A stretch of DNA of 64,000 bases from Stachybotrys elegans (taxonomy: Eukaryota > Ascomycota > Sordariomycetes > Hypocreales > Stachybotryaceae): contig JAGPNK010000014.1 in the NCBI GenBank assembly GCA_020746835.1, positions 496,001-560,000 on the forward strand, in the 5' to 3' direction. The translations under genes were made by a program, and so were the position numbers. Every line of letters starts with the position of its first letter. Positions within the stretch are counted from its first letter, which is position 1. The notes beneath the pieces were generated by a model that saw only the letters and a program-made list of their open reading frames with translations, did no database searches and had not been told where the DNA came from. Below are positions 28,575-41,000 of the stretch, in pieces.

Positions 28575-29420
28575 GCCGCGCCATCTCAGAGGATTCCACA
28601 CGACCGAGAAAACTTTGAAATTCTTTCGGATCTGGTCATTTCTCGACACCAAGTAAAAGAGGAAGAATCTGAAAAGAGGCTTGCGCAGATAATGATGGAA
28701 GAGGGATCCGCATATGCTTCTCAAGAGGGAGATTCCACAGATAACCGGGAAACATTGGAATGCACCGGCCTTACTACCAATCAGGTCAACTCCATCAAGG
28801 ACCCAGATCATGCCAGTACGCATGTCGATTTTGGTGCCACTTTGGAGTCGAAGAAGACAGTGGCTGGAGAAGAGCTTGACCTCGAACTTCTTCAGAAGTA
28901 CGTTGCCGAGCCTGAAGCAAAGTTTGGCAGGACGAAGAAGGCCTAGGCCTGGTGCTGCAACAATCCTGGACAAGACCATTCGTTATTTGACGGAAGAAGG
29001 TTACGAAAGCAGCGTCCTTGGTATTATCGGAAGGGCCTTTTGGGAAGAAGAAGGCACGGAGTGGCATGATGTACCCCAGATCTTGCGCGAGCTGATCGGG
29101 AATCATCCTTGGCCCAAGTTCGGCGGCTTGCCAATTACGAGCACATCTGTGTTGAGGGAGGCTTACTTTGCAAATTTCCACCGTAGGAGAGGGAAGACTT
29201 GGACGAGGTCAACAGTTCGTTTCTTGCTGTATCAATTCTACGAAAGAGTCTCCTTTCAACGAAACGGACTGGAGAAAAGGAAGCGTCGGATGATCTGTTG
29301 GTCACAGGCTCGACTCCCATGCCCCGAAAGTGTCGATTCTGCGAGGAGTGCCTTGTTGATGATCCTTTCCCAAGTTCAAGAGGGTCAGTCCGATTTTATA
29401 TGTTACAGACTCAAGATTGA
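28575..29420 (+). pseudogene. frame-broken coding fragment, unknown protein
   Basis: Protein-like text moves between frames. An acidic frame of about 120 codons without an early ATG ends at 28946 (ISRHQVKEEESEKRLAQ, then AGEELDLELLQKYVAEPE). Next comes ILDKTIRYLTEEGYESSVLG, then IIGRAFWEEEG and WPKFGGLPI in a second frame. Last is EDLDEVNSSFLAVSILRK, ending in a finger-like PRKCRFCEECLVDDP in a third frame, which stops near 29420. I could not place introns that join these. Either a multi-exon gene or, more likely given the neighbouring relics, a decayed one. No family recognised. Confidence 0.35.
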
Positions 29421-29689
29421 AGGCTTGCGATCCGAGGTTCTGCAATGCCCCCCACGCACATTTCCCGTGCGGATGATGCTGTACTTTATGGCAAAAGGGA
29501 ACGGGCTTAAATAATCAAGCCAGTTAAGGGCCTGGACGGCTTCGCATTCTGGAACCCTGCTCCCGAGAGTCCACACCTAAATCGGTCAAAATTGCTCAAT
29601 ACTGCAAGATGGAACGCTTGATAGGGCTGATGTCAGAGTCTCCAACTTCTCACGTCCTGTGTCTTGGAGAGCCGCCATCTCCTGGTTCT

Positions 29690-30155
29690 GACACAGTCAC
29701 CTAGCGACGCCGCCGCCGCTACTTACTGGCCCCGACATGTCCTCCCCTGGGGCAAATACCTCGTCGTGGTCGTCGGCGCCAACCAGATCAAACCTGCCTC
29801 CAGGCCCGCCTTCATCAGGAACCTCGCCAAAGCAGCCGAGCGCCGCGGGTTCATCTTCGTTTCGACATTTCAGATTATGGCTACTGCATCGACGTCTTGC
29901 AGAGCTTCATCCCAACTGCCGTCTGTCTCGGCATGCCCCTTACCCACCAAGACGATGTGCAGGCCAAGAGCCGTGTTCACCCTGATGGCCAGAAAGCGTC
30001 CAGGGTCAATGTCATCTACAGCTTCGGGGCGAGGGGCTCGCTCGGTCATGCTCTGGTTGAGAAGATTGAGAAAAACACAGATCTGTTTAATGCTTTGCAA
30101 AGCATGAACAAAAGATCGTGGCGTGGACCTACAGGATATTCTCGGTCGTCCAGTT
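29690..30155 (+). pseudogene. frame-broken coding fragment, unknown protein
   Basis: A first frame reads YWPRHVLPWGKYLVVVVGAN and then RPAFIRNLAKAAERRGF. From about 29845 the frame two bases later takes over with LRFDISDYGYCIDVLQSF and then VCLGMPLTHQDDV, followed by VIYSFGARGSLGHALVEKI, ending at about 30155. The composition is clearly protein-like in both halves, so this looks like one gene with an indel or unplaced intron and no obvious start. No family recognised. Confidence 0.35.
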
Positions 30156-30511
30156 AACTGTTTCCGCGCTTGCAGAGGTAGGCCTACTCTGAAGTTACAG
30201 CTCAATACCTCCCCACGAGTAGTCTCAATGTCTTGGATGCTAACTTATTGCAAGACTCTTACGCTGCCCAACACGAAGGACGCTCACATAAATCATCGAC
30301 GAGCAGTCCCTCCCAAGGCACCCTGGCGTGACCTAGCTAGGGTCTGTTTCGAAGGGTGAGACTTCATACTGTGTAATTCCGATTAGCAGTTACTCAAGCA
30401 AATACAGGCACGAGACAATCATTTTCATTTCACGGCGGACTCGGCATTTTCAGTTCAAACGTTACCCTCCCTGCGTTGGCTTAAGAGAGAATGCAACAGG
30501 CAGGCAAACAA

Positions 30512-30583
30512 GGTTCCATGGCCCAATGGCAAGGCGTCTGACTACGAATCAGGAGATTGTGGGTTCGATCCCCACTGGAACCT
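30512..30583 (+). tRNA. tRNA-Arg (ACG), copy 2
   Basis: Identical over its 72 nt to copy 1 at 26699-26770. All arms pair, anticodon ACG, no intron. Confidence 0.93.
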
Positions 30584-30675
30584 GATAAATTTTTGGTGCT
30601 TTTTTATTTGCTTGTCCGTCTGCTTGCTCTCGATTTCTGAGTAGATCTAGCAACTCTTGTTCCTCCAACAGCAAC

Positions 30676-30747
30676 GGTTCCGTGGCCCAATGGCAAGGCG
30701 TCTGACTACGAATCAGGAGATTGTGGGTTCGACCCCCACCGGGACCT
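30676..30747 (+). tRNA. tRNA-Arg (ACG), copy 3 (variant acceptor stem)
   Basis: 72 nt, same anticodon and D/anticodon arms as the other copies. The acceptor stem is GGTTCCG/CGGGACC instead of GGTTCCA/TGGAACC: the A-T pair next to position 8 became G-C on both sides, and one pair became T-G. The T loop has TTCGACC. Still fully foldable. Only 92 bp after copy 2. Confidence 0.92.
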
Positions 30748-31287
30748 TGGAAACAGTTGATTCAAAGTTGTCAACGTCTCTTTTTGTCTCTTCGTTTTTT
30801 GCAGTATAATGATTGAAAGAATATACTCTGTATGTGGTCCAGGATGGAGAGAAGCCAGTCGTAACCGGGGCGACTCGAGCTAATAGATAGACAATGGGTG
30901 GTGGTGTTTGGTGTCCGGCAGCTGGGAAATGGTTAGCAGTGTGAGTGACAATGTGCTTTTGCGAGACATTCAGCCTCAGTGTTCCCTGTCCCTTCTGCCC
31001 AGTGTTCCGTGGAGTACTGCATAGTCAGAGCAGTTAGCCAGCGTGCCATGGCATTTGGCTTGTTGAGGACGAGTCATCAATTTTTGACACGGGTGGCCTC
31101 GCTGTCTAATCATTATTGAGTGAACTGCAAACGGAAAGTGAGGAAGTCGCATAGGCCAAAAAGAAGCCAAATAGGAGGAGACACAAGATGATAGGGGGTG
31201 GACATCTGATACAATGGAGCGATAATTACCAAGTAAGCAACAAGTACGCAAGGTTGACAAAAGAGAGGCCACAGACGCAAAAATATG

Positions 31288-31359
31288 AGGTTCCAGTGGG
31301 GATCGAACCCACAATCTCCTGATTCGTAGTCAGACGCCTTGCCATTGGGCCATGGAACC
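31288..31359 (-). tRNA. tRNA-Arg (ACG), copy 4 (opposite strand)
   Basis: Same 72-nt gene as copies 1 and 2, inverted, about 540 bp from copy 3. Confidence 0.93.
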
Positions 31360-32874
31360 TTCTCATTGGATGATGGGCTGCTGCCATCTAGTTGCTATCT
31401 TATCGATGGATGCGCAGGAAAGGCAAACAGAACTTGCCATAGTACTCCACAAGAATAATACTGTTCAACGATATGCTTGGCCAAACGATTGGGCTTGAAG
31501 GCGCCGGGTCAGCAGTATGTCAAGGTATGTGTATGTTGATGTGGTGGTGTCGGGTTCTGAGCGCTCCTCACTCTCCAACAGGCAATCTCACAGTGAGGAT
31601 CAAGTTAACAAGCAGTACTAGAGACACGCTTATGTATCTGGGAGATTGGGCCATTTTTGGCATGTTTTCATGTGACTCTCTTCAGCCAATAATTACTGTA
31701 TTTCTCTGTCCATGTTCAATGGGACTGATGCCAAAATGGATTTATAGCACACGGCATTAATGTATGGACGGGTCGCTGATGAGTTGTTGATAAGTTGTTG
31801 GCCAGCCCTCGACACTGTTCGGTGTACCTCTAAAATGGGGTGACCAGTCCCTTGGAATACCCAAGCCGTTGAAATTATTGTATTTTCTCCGAAGGCTACC
31901 CCTGTGTGCTATGCTCGACGTGGTTGTGTGAAAAGAGGACATCTCGGTGCGGCTGTAGGGTAGGGAACTCGTGATTGCATTGTTGTGCTATCGACGAGAA
32001 GACCAACAAGCGGGGCCAATGACGGTTGGGGTTCACAACCCCGAAATTCTTCGTTTCCCAGCGCTGCAACTTTCCCTCCCTCCCTGTCCTGCAAGACCTC
32101 ATGTGACGACGGCCGCATACCGGGAAAGCCTCCCGGTGTACATCTCGAATGCCATTGGGGGTCCATTGCAGCCATCAACAAGCTGCCCCGTGAGGGGATG
32201 CGATGCACCTTTTCCTCTTCCCTCCGCCCTGGGAAATGATCCAGAGTCCCGGTATCATTACTGGAGAGTAGCCGGGAGAGGGAGAAGCAGCCATCTCCAT
32301 AGGCCAAAACGAGGCGTTGCGAAATGCGATCTCGCCTTACGCAGCATTCGAGGACGGAAAAGCCGGCTTCCAGCGTGAATCGTGGAGCGGCTACGAGGTT
32401 ACAAGTAAAGACGGCCAGTGTCTAACAATACTGGGTTTTATTTTTTATCATTTATTTTTTGTATTTTCCACGAGAAAAGAAAACCGTCCCAACAAATGCC
32501 ATCCTCTGTACCCCTTCACTTACCTTGATGACTTGTCCCACTGGGCATACCAACGCCATTTTGTTCGAACCAGAAGGCTCATGTTCCTCTCTCATTCTTC
32601 CCATCGTGAGTCATCGGAGTACATTTCATCCACCAAGCATACCATTATAATCCTCCAACAAAGGAACATACAAGACGCGAAGCAGAGACACCCAAGGAGA
32701 GGAAAGAAAGTAACAAGCAGACATGGAAGGAAAACTCAAGCAAACTGACAAGAAAACACACCCAAGAACAGACATGCGCACGAACGTTTCGCAAACCAGC
32801 GAAGCCAGATATACCAGACACCAAGGTACTCCGCAGGACGAGACATCTCGGCTGACGCCGCAAACCCCCGGCCC
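31360..32874. other. intergenic, no gene seen
   Basis: About 1.5 kb between the last tRNA and the end of the 33-35 kb gene. Short frames only; T-rich tracts near 32434-32464. Confidence 0.5.
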
Positions 32875-35069
32875 CTAGAATCGTCGACGCCTTGAAGCAG
32901 CGGCAGCCAACGATGGAGGAGGTGCAGGAACACCTCTTGCGCTCTGCTGACGCCAGGCCGGGGCCCTCTCGCTCGCGCGAGTTGCCTGGCGTTGCCGCGA
33001 TGGCATAGTGAGGTCCAGGATGGGAAGTCGCGGCGATGCGAGCTCCCCTGCCCCTAGGACCGTGTGGTGCGGCGAGGACCACCACTGCAGTTGGCCAGAG
33101 CCTGCCCTGAAGTGTCGCCGATAGAGCTCTGTCGCCTGCAGCGGGTAGTTGTAGCCTTCTGGATGAACCACGGCATCGATGACGACATGGCCACCTCCCA
33201 CACCCTGGGCAAAGATGAATGCAATGATTGCCCCGTCAACCACGTAATATCGAGGGCTAAGGGTGTCTATTCGGACCTCACCGACGGTAACAACGTCGCC
33301 GTTGCCGTACATCAGTAGCAGCCCACCTACAACAAAGGGTTGAAGGGGGTTCTCCTGGGGGTTGTGGTCGTGGATGAAACTCAACCGGAAAAATACCACA
33401 CCTGCGAGGTCTGCCTCGGAGTACCAGAAGAATGCCCTCAACAGATCCTCTTGATGGGGGAGGAAAGGCAGCTCGGGTACCCGCCTACCCGTGCTGGATG
33501 GTATGGGCCCATCGAACCCGATATCTGCGATGTCTTGAGCTCTTAGCCCGACATGTATATCTCGCTGCTCCCCTGGCTCCATGGCGTCAACTAGGTGCCA
33601 CCTCAAGGGCCTTGTGTCGGGACAGTGATGAGGTCCGATGGTGATCTTGCGGCCGTGCAATGTGACCAACTGTCCGCCCATGAGTCCATGAACACTAAAA
33701 CACTGAGATGCCAACGACTTACAGTCAGGTGGAAACACTGTGTTCCTTCGTACGACAGATGCCATATCTCTGTGAAAGGGTCGTTCGGGTTGATGGGAAC
33801 GTACTGCCAGAGATGGCGCTCCGCACCTCGCGGCTGGTGAGCATCGTACCATGAGACGGGGGCGCCCTCGCCTGTGCGCTGAATATGGAAGCCGACAAGC
33901 CCTTCGTTCCAACAGAAGAAGTAGGCCCTTACCGAAGGGTCGTTGAGCTTCAATGCTTTCATTCGGCGGCCCAAGGGTTTGTTATTGTATCTGAGAATAC
34001 GCGGTGGGTTGTTGAACGCGTGAGGCACTTCGAGTTCAGGAGGCAAGCTGCGGAGGCACCCACAGGTTTTGTCCCGAACGTGCATGTTGCGTGCCTTCAA
34101 ACCCTGCAGAAGGCTGTTAGTCGTCGTGATACGGGCGACAGGGGATGGTGATGCTGGCGCCTACATCAAAGATATACTCAATATCAGCCTCCCCAGCGTC
34201 AAACGCCAGGGCTTGCCAGTATGTGCCAGGACGCGAGCACCCAGTGGGGGCCTGGTCGCGTGTCAAAAAACGAATGTCTCGAACGCCCAGATGGTCCCGC
34301 GCGACGTAGATGCAGTCTCGAGCTGCGTCGCTAGGGGATTTCGGGTCGAAGATGGATTGAAACCCGTCTTCTACACAACTCGCATCGTCAAAGTTGCGCA
34401 GCCCTTGGAGATAGTAATGCCCTTCTATGTTGAGGTACTTAGCAGCAATGCAGGTATCGGTGGAGACACAGTTCTTGGTAAGGTGGTCGACCATGTCCAT
34501 AAGCGTTTTACGGTGGACAGTGGCGAACTGGCGGACCAGTCGTTCATCCGGGGGGTGGGTGAGTGTGAGTGTGAGTGTGAGGATGAGGATGAGGATGGGG
34601 GCGGAGGGGAGAGGGAGGGGGGTATGGTTGATATGATGTCGTTTCGGAAAACCTCAAGGCGATTGCGGTCTTCTTGCTCGGTCAGGTTATATTCTGGATG
34701 CATGGCGCAACGGGACCTGTTCGGGACCATCGTCATGTTAAACCACCTAGAAAGGCACATCCAATGGGCCCAGCTTTTGTCCGACACGGCGATACTGTAT
34801 TCGGGATCCTCCTCCATTGCAGCTGTTCCAACTGTCAGTGCAAGAAAATCCGGGAGGGTGGGACGAGCTGACCCCAATCCCAGGAACCTGTTCTGTTGCA
34901 CCCGAGGCCACAGTAGTAACATCGTACCAAGCTCGATTGCACGCCCCCCATTGTGGAAGGGTGCCACCAGGGCGCTGTTGAAGAGGAACGACACAAGGTA
35001 CTGGGCTGACTGAGGTAATACCAGAGCCGTTGTTGTGGAGAGCGATCTGAGGCGCAGGCGCAGGCACAA
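32875..35069 (-). pseudogene. multi-exon gene of unknown function with a frame break in a low-complexity tract
   Basis: Protein-coding character is strong throughout. Exon A runs from about 35069 to a CT/Ser-His-rich tract near 34560 (SAQYLVSFLFNSALVAPFH, GTAAMEEDPEYS, LTEQEDRNRLEVFRNDI). The next block continues in the frame one base off (DERLVRQFATVHRKTLMDMV, LTKNCVSTDTC, IAAKYLNIEGHYYLQGL) to 34165. A 61-nt intron (34164-34104, CTAAC branch), an exon 34103-33723, a 53-nt intron (33722-33670) and the last exon 33669-32875 follow. At the break (about 34545-34550) a run of six C lacks one base needed to join the frames, and I found no usable GT/AG pair. The upstream frame begins with TTG and has no ATG for about 100 bp; the first in-frame ATG is at 34922. 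It is a real gene with a sequencing error, a pseudogene, or a gene with an unplaced intron. No domain recognised. Confidence 0.5.
34560..34622. repeat. low-complexity GTGAGT/GGATGA tract with G-run
   Basis: Hexamer-like repeats (GAGTGT, GGATGA) and G-rich runs on the plus strand. It sits exactly at the frame break of the gene above and would encode Ser/His/Pro runs. Confidence 0.7.
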
Positions 35070-38000
35070 GTGATGCTTGGATGGTGGATGTAGGTGACCA
35101 ATAATGAGGTGTTCGTCACAAGTTTGGGAAGAACAGTGTGTTGAGACTGGGAGGGAACTGCACTCTTATAGATGTAGGCCGCCCATGGGCCAGAGCCTGA
35201 TCAGCATCCACGTCCTTCTCTTATCTCCCAGCCGCAGACGGTCCAGCCAGGAGCTGTAGGCGGATAAAAAGAAACTGCAGGCGTACTCCCCACGCAGGGT
35301 TTAGCTGCAGGACACGCCCTACACCAAGGAAGACATTGCACGACTGGGAAGGACACAGCCCAGTCCGCGGAGCTGGGCGCGAGATAGCCGATCATGTACA
35401 AGGGCGATCACATGGATGTTATCCCGTGTGCTCGGATGCAGATGCGCGCTGGGGTTATGATGCCTTGACTTGGATTCCTTTGCCAGCTATTGGGTGCCTT
35501 GTCCGCGTGTTGTCCTAGCAAGGATCAGCTTGCCTCGATATCTTCCCTGTACGAGGCCTCCGAGTCTCTCGAGCATCCACATTGCCAAACTCGCTATTTC
35601 CAGAGCAGTCGAGGACCCAGAATGTGTCCGGTGAGAGAACAACGCTGCTGCAAGCCACTCCCAAGATCATCCAGTAAACGCAATGGCCTTGGACAGGGGG
35701 CGTTTTGGCTCTTTGGCGGATACTGAGACCATCATGTGAGCTGGATATCTTGTCTTGCCACTTACATGTCAGTGTGCTGAGGTTTAATATGGTGCTGCTG
35801 GATATCTAGTGAATACTTGCACAAAACTCCGTCCTAAAAGATTTGAGGATAGAACAAAGCTGCTCGTTGATCGTGGGAATCTGCGCCGTGGCCATGCGGA
35901 CCAAATAGCCCGAGATGATGGCCCTGGACTACGATCCATACTTGAGCTGGACGCTCCTAGGATCGAGAGAGAAAGGGAAAATAGCCACCTCCCAACGACG
36001 GCATTGCCAGTCAAATTTGTCTCAGAACGAATCCTGGTCCTTGCTCGAGGCCTCTGGGCAGCCTATGCGAGCCTATGACAACAACGCACTGTGAGGAGAT
36101 GGAAACGCCACAGCCAAGCACGGCTCCATCGTCAGCCAGCGCTAGGTGGCGGCTGATGCCTCTGCCTTTACCAAGGGCTGGATCGCGGGACAGGTGCCAT
36201 CGCGTCTCGACTGACCTGCACGGCCGGGTGGGTTGTCCCGCTGTGGGACTGCGGAAGAGGACCATTCCCGACGATTGGACCCGCAGTCAACCGTGATCTA
36301 TTTCACCACGGCGCTGGATTCCATGATCTGCTGCTGGGATGCGTAACCTTGTAGAGCGATGGCAATTGCAGGCGAAGCATCTCGCGGCTCACAATGCATC
36401 AAGCGAGCCTGGCTGCCCGTCTGATCGTGGCGAAATGAGTGTTGATCGAGGCTTTGATAAGAAGCAAACAACACCAAGACCGTGGCCGCCAAGTCTTGGA
36501 ATAGCCAACCTCCAGGGGGTCGGAGAAGATGGTGACTGGACGTGAAGGGTCATCAGCCGAAACCCACTGCGCTGAGCTGCCTTATGCACTTGATGAGCCC
36601 ATGCCCTGGCCACAGAAGCTCCAAAATCCGGACGATAACTCCGTGCGGGAGAGGCCCGTACCTCGACAGCGGGCTCATGACAGGATGTAGCGAAACCGCT
36701 CAGACCGCCAGATTGCGGCTGAGAACGAGACCAAGGCATCTGCATGTCTCATCCACCTGGAGCTGGATTGCATCGCAGGACCAATGAAGGCACGGAGCTT
36801 GAGTCCATCGGCGACCAGTACAGGAACTTATGAGATCCACGGCGTAGACCTGGCTCATCGTCCTGACAGCCAGTGTGAATAATTTCCTCCTACACGGCGC
36901 ACTCTTCGGCGCTCACGGCCTCCTCCCTTGGTCAATACCGAGGGAGAAAACCGTATGGTGCTTCCAGCGCGAGCGTTGACCCCGTTGACGGCCTCATTCC
37001 CGAGATGCGAAGCTCAGAAGGAAGCCAATGCGACGTTGGAATAACGCAGTCGCAGAACTTTTCTTGAACTAGTATCTTCAGCCGCTCCAACCTTTGTCAA
37101 AGGGAAGCAGGTGGTGTTCAACAGCGACTGCCCGGCACTGTGCCGACCGAGGGCTACTAAGTCATCCTGTCTGTCAGTGGAGTTGTAAGTCCGAAGCCAC
37201 CGTCAAGGCGGATGCAGGAATTGAAACATGCGGCCGCTGTTTCCAGGCCGGACATGGACCACGTAGCCAAGCATACTACACATCATTTTCACCACCCGTG
37301 GGTGGTTCGCCAATGAGCGAGGCAATTGCCCCGTGGCATGGAGTTGGGGAGGCATTGACTTACCCTCAGTCTTCGACCCCCCGAGCAGGACTTGACAAGA
37401 CTCCAGCACGACCCGGGATCAGTGACAGTGTTGGATAGTGATTTCACGCCGTATGGGCCCTCGGATTCTCAGAGTTGATCCAGGCCTTTTCTCAGCAGAC
37501 TTCTGGGCCCCCGAAAGGGAGAGATTTCAGCAGTCTGTGTTGGGAAGATTGTGGTCGAGGCCCAGCGCGACTGCCCCCCTCGCCAACAGCGTGAACCTGG
37601 TGCTGTGCAACACCGTGGAAGAGCACTGTGTTGTTTGTTACCGCCTGTACCGAACTCTCTGGCAGAGCGAGTGAGATGAATACACAGAAAGACGTGTCTT
37701 TGGCTGCAACATCAACATCTCGTGACACAGGCAGGTACAAGAGTTGCTTGGTGCAAGGGGCGGTGCCGTGAAAAATCTCTGTTATTCCCACTGTGTGCGT
37801 CTCGGACGGCCCAGCCGCGTTGCTTTTCTTTGTAATTTTCTCAGCTGGGATAAGAGCAAAAGCAATCAGTATCGTCTGTTCTGACGCGGCCCGGGGGTTT
37901 GTGGCTCAAGCAAGAGGCCCACCTACACAGACAATAGCTTGTTGATTCACCAAACATGAACCCTTGTCGATGGGAACGGAGCAATGGCACACCTTTCTTT

Positions 38001-41000
38001 ACCGTAGGTAGGCCTCCCCGCAACATTTCACAAACCTGGGAATCTGGGGATAAGCGTGCGTGCTCCAGATGACAAGCGCAGTGCTGACGGTAGTATCAGG
38101 AGTATGGAGCCGTCCAAGGTAGTATTTTGTTACCCAGTAGTAAGGTACTACCCCAATCTTCCCGAATACGGGTTCAAGGTCGTCTCTATAAGACTGGCTT
38201 GCCAGGCAGGCAGCGAGAAGAGCTGATATTGAGTATCCGTACTTGCAACTTTGCTCGGTAGGGTGGCATGAGCCATTCTAGGGCTACTGGAAGCGGTATG
38301 GTGATCGCTACCATATCAGTGTCTGCCTGCAGCGACTTCGCATCGCTGGTCGCAGCACTATGCAGACGCAAGGCAATCCCACTGTGTGCCAGCAAGCAAG
38401 GTAGCGGCGTTTTGGCCTGCCGGCACTGGTGGGCGAGCAATATGACTGGGTTATAACGGGCGATGAGCATGAAATATCTCCCGCGCGACCTGGACAAAGC
38501 GTGAGGGTGATAATCCCCTTAATGGCGCCAAGCCAGGGATGTGCCCAAGCCACCAGAGAGCAGGGCAATGATTGTCAGCCTCTAGATCATATGTCTTGGC
38601 TATTTCTTGGAAGAAGATCATTTAATATACTGGCTTGCTTGGCAAGGGAGATTTTCCCATGGCAATGCTGCGGTAGTTGCTGCCGAGATTGTACAGCCCG
38701 ACCAAGGCTTCGTCGTGCGGTCCACCGGCATGTCAATCTAATTGCGACGACTGACACTTGTCTGTGAATCGATGGCGTGTCTCTGCTGTGCCTCGTGTGC
38801 GTCGTCCGCCGTGATGGATATTGAGAACTCCGCCTCATGTTCCATGTCGGTAGAGATAGGACGCGACACCAAGGACGTAATCTAGCGGATGCTGATCCAC
38901 GGTCCACGAAGGGGTAGCATCAGAATGTCTTAGACAGAAGTGGGCTACGGCGCCGGCGGCTGAGGATCTGCTTGCTACGCAGCTGTACGTACAGATCAGA
39001 TCAAATCATGTCACGCCAGACATCAGATCAAGTCACGAGCAGGTGTGCGGTATGGATGTGTCACTCACATGGAGGAGAATTGTTGGGCTGTTGTCGTACT
39101 GCTTCTGCTGCTGATCAGAGTGGCTCCATTGTGAAAAGCGGCGCAGTCTAAGACCGCCACTTTGATATCCGAGCTCTCCACAGCAATGTCTGTCGGTGTG
39201 TTTGATGGGTAAGGGTGGCGGGGTGGGCAAAGCGGCAGATGATTGCTGATTGTTAAGCGCTGTGCTGCAGGAGAAGCTCCGGCGTGCCACGACATTCTGG
39301 GCTAGTCAGAAATTTGGCTGACAAAGCCCCTAGGCCGTTTCCGAACAGGTGGAAGGGAAAATGGATGCCTGGCTCCAGGCTTCAGATAAGGCCTTAAACT
39401 CAAGGCACCAAGAGTCCCTGCCATTGCCTGGTCTTGGCCTTTGGCTTTCAGTCTTGTCCTGGTCACCACGAGCGGCGCCGAGGCTGGTTCATGAAGCTTG
39501 TCTTGGACTTGGCGGTCTTGGAACTACCTTACTCTGGATAACTCTAATACTCTAATCGCAGTTTTGGGATGTGAGGCGCTCAGGCAGCCGAAAGCCTACC
39601 CGCACACCTTGTGGCATGTGTCTGTCACGGCATCTCCCAGCGAGCCAAAGCCAATTCTGGAACATGGTGGGCGCTGTCTTTACGACTATGAACGCCTACT
39701 TGAGCCGCCCTACATGCTCCATTCCTTGGTGCGCAGCGAAATCAATTTCCCTCGGTTGGTTGTTTTGTTTGGCCCGTCGATGGTCCGTCGAAGTGGCGGG
39801 TGCTCGGGGTGTGTGTGTGTGTGTGGGCACACGTCCGTCCGTTTCGCCTCGCTGGCTGGGTTCTGCCTTGCCCTGGGTTGGTCCGTGGGTAATGATTGCA
39901 GAAGTCATTAGACTGGGAGGCTTGACGCGAGAGATGGACCGATTTGTGATCGGCCGCTACCTCGTCGACTCTCCACCGAAACTCTGGGTGCCCTGCTGGC
40001 CTGTTTGCCAGCCCAGTTAGCTCCGCTTTGTGGTTGAAAATGTCGCATACTGAGCAGCAGCAGCACCTGGAGATTCGGCGGTGCTGGACAGGCATGCCTG
40101 CAAGGGCAGCTTCAGGTCCTGCAGTCAGGGGGCGCCAGCGCGCCCTCGGATACCAAAGTCTGGTTTGGCCTGCAAGTCCTGATCTACGATTCAATTGCAT
40201 CAAGTCATTAGCCATCGTTTGGTGCTCTCTTCGTGCCGGTTGCGCAAGTGCTTTAGCCGGCCGCTTATCCATAGTGGCCGGCAAGCCGTGGGAACGAGCC
40301 GGCAAGCTTCCAGGAACACGGTATGCACGAATTACTGGAACTGGAGCCTTCCAGACCGCCCGAACCGCCAGCTGCTCTCTCTACTCGCTCTAGTCCCTTC
40401 CTTCTCTCAGGAGGGCATCGCGGGCCGGGGCACGGGATGCCGTCAGGGTCACGGGCGTCGGGCGCGCTAGCTTTGGCTGGTGCCATAAAGCCAAGGTCTG
40501 CTGCCGTCGCAACCGAGCAACTCCAATCAGGGCTGCCAGCAGGGGGTTCAGGACTGGTGGCTACACAGCAGTACATACTGCTGAAGGTCCGAATCCGGCC
40601 GAGCAGGGCGAGCACATCACATCAAACACACCAAACCTCCTAGCCTCCAGGCTTTCGAGTACCCATAACTATAATTACGCTGTGCGACAGTGTTGGTGCG
40701 CTAGCCCGGTGCGCTCCCCCTGTCCGATGATGATGGTTTCGTGGGGCAAGGCGGCTCTATTGGGCCATTCAATGCAGCATTTTGTGGGTGGGAGAGGGAC
40801 CTCGATGCATAACACAAGGAGATGATTGTTGTAAGGGACGGGGTTGTTGGACAGTTGGATGGGTCCAGGACGAAGACAGTCCAGATATGGCTATCGTAGC
40901 CGACGAGTGACAAGACCGGCAGACCGAGTTTTGCGTGAACCGCGACCATGATGACTTGACTATGGTAGGGCAGGCAAGATTCCTGGCTTGCGGGTGATTA

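Noticed and set aside
39571..40305. Overlapping frames of 149 and 187 codons on opposite strands
   Set aside because: No domain, heavy mutual overlap, TG/CA repeats inside. Neither is better than chance.
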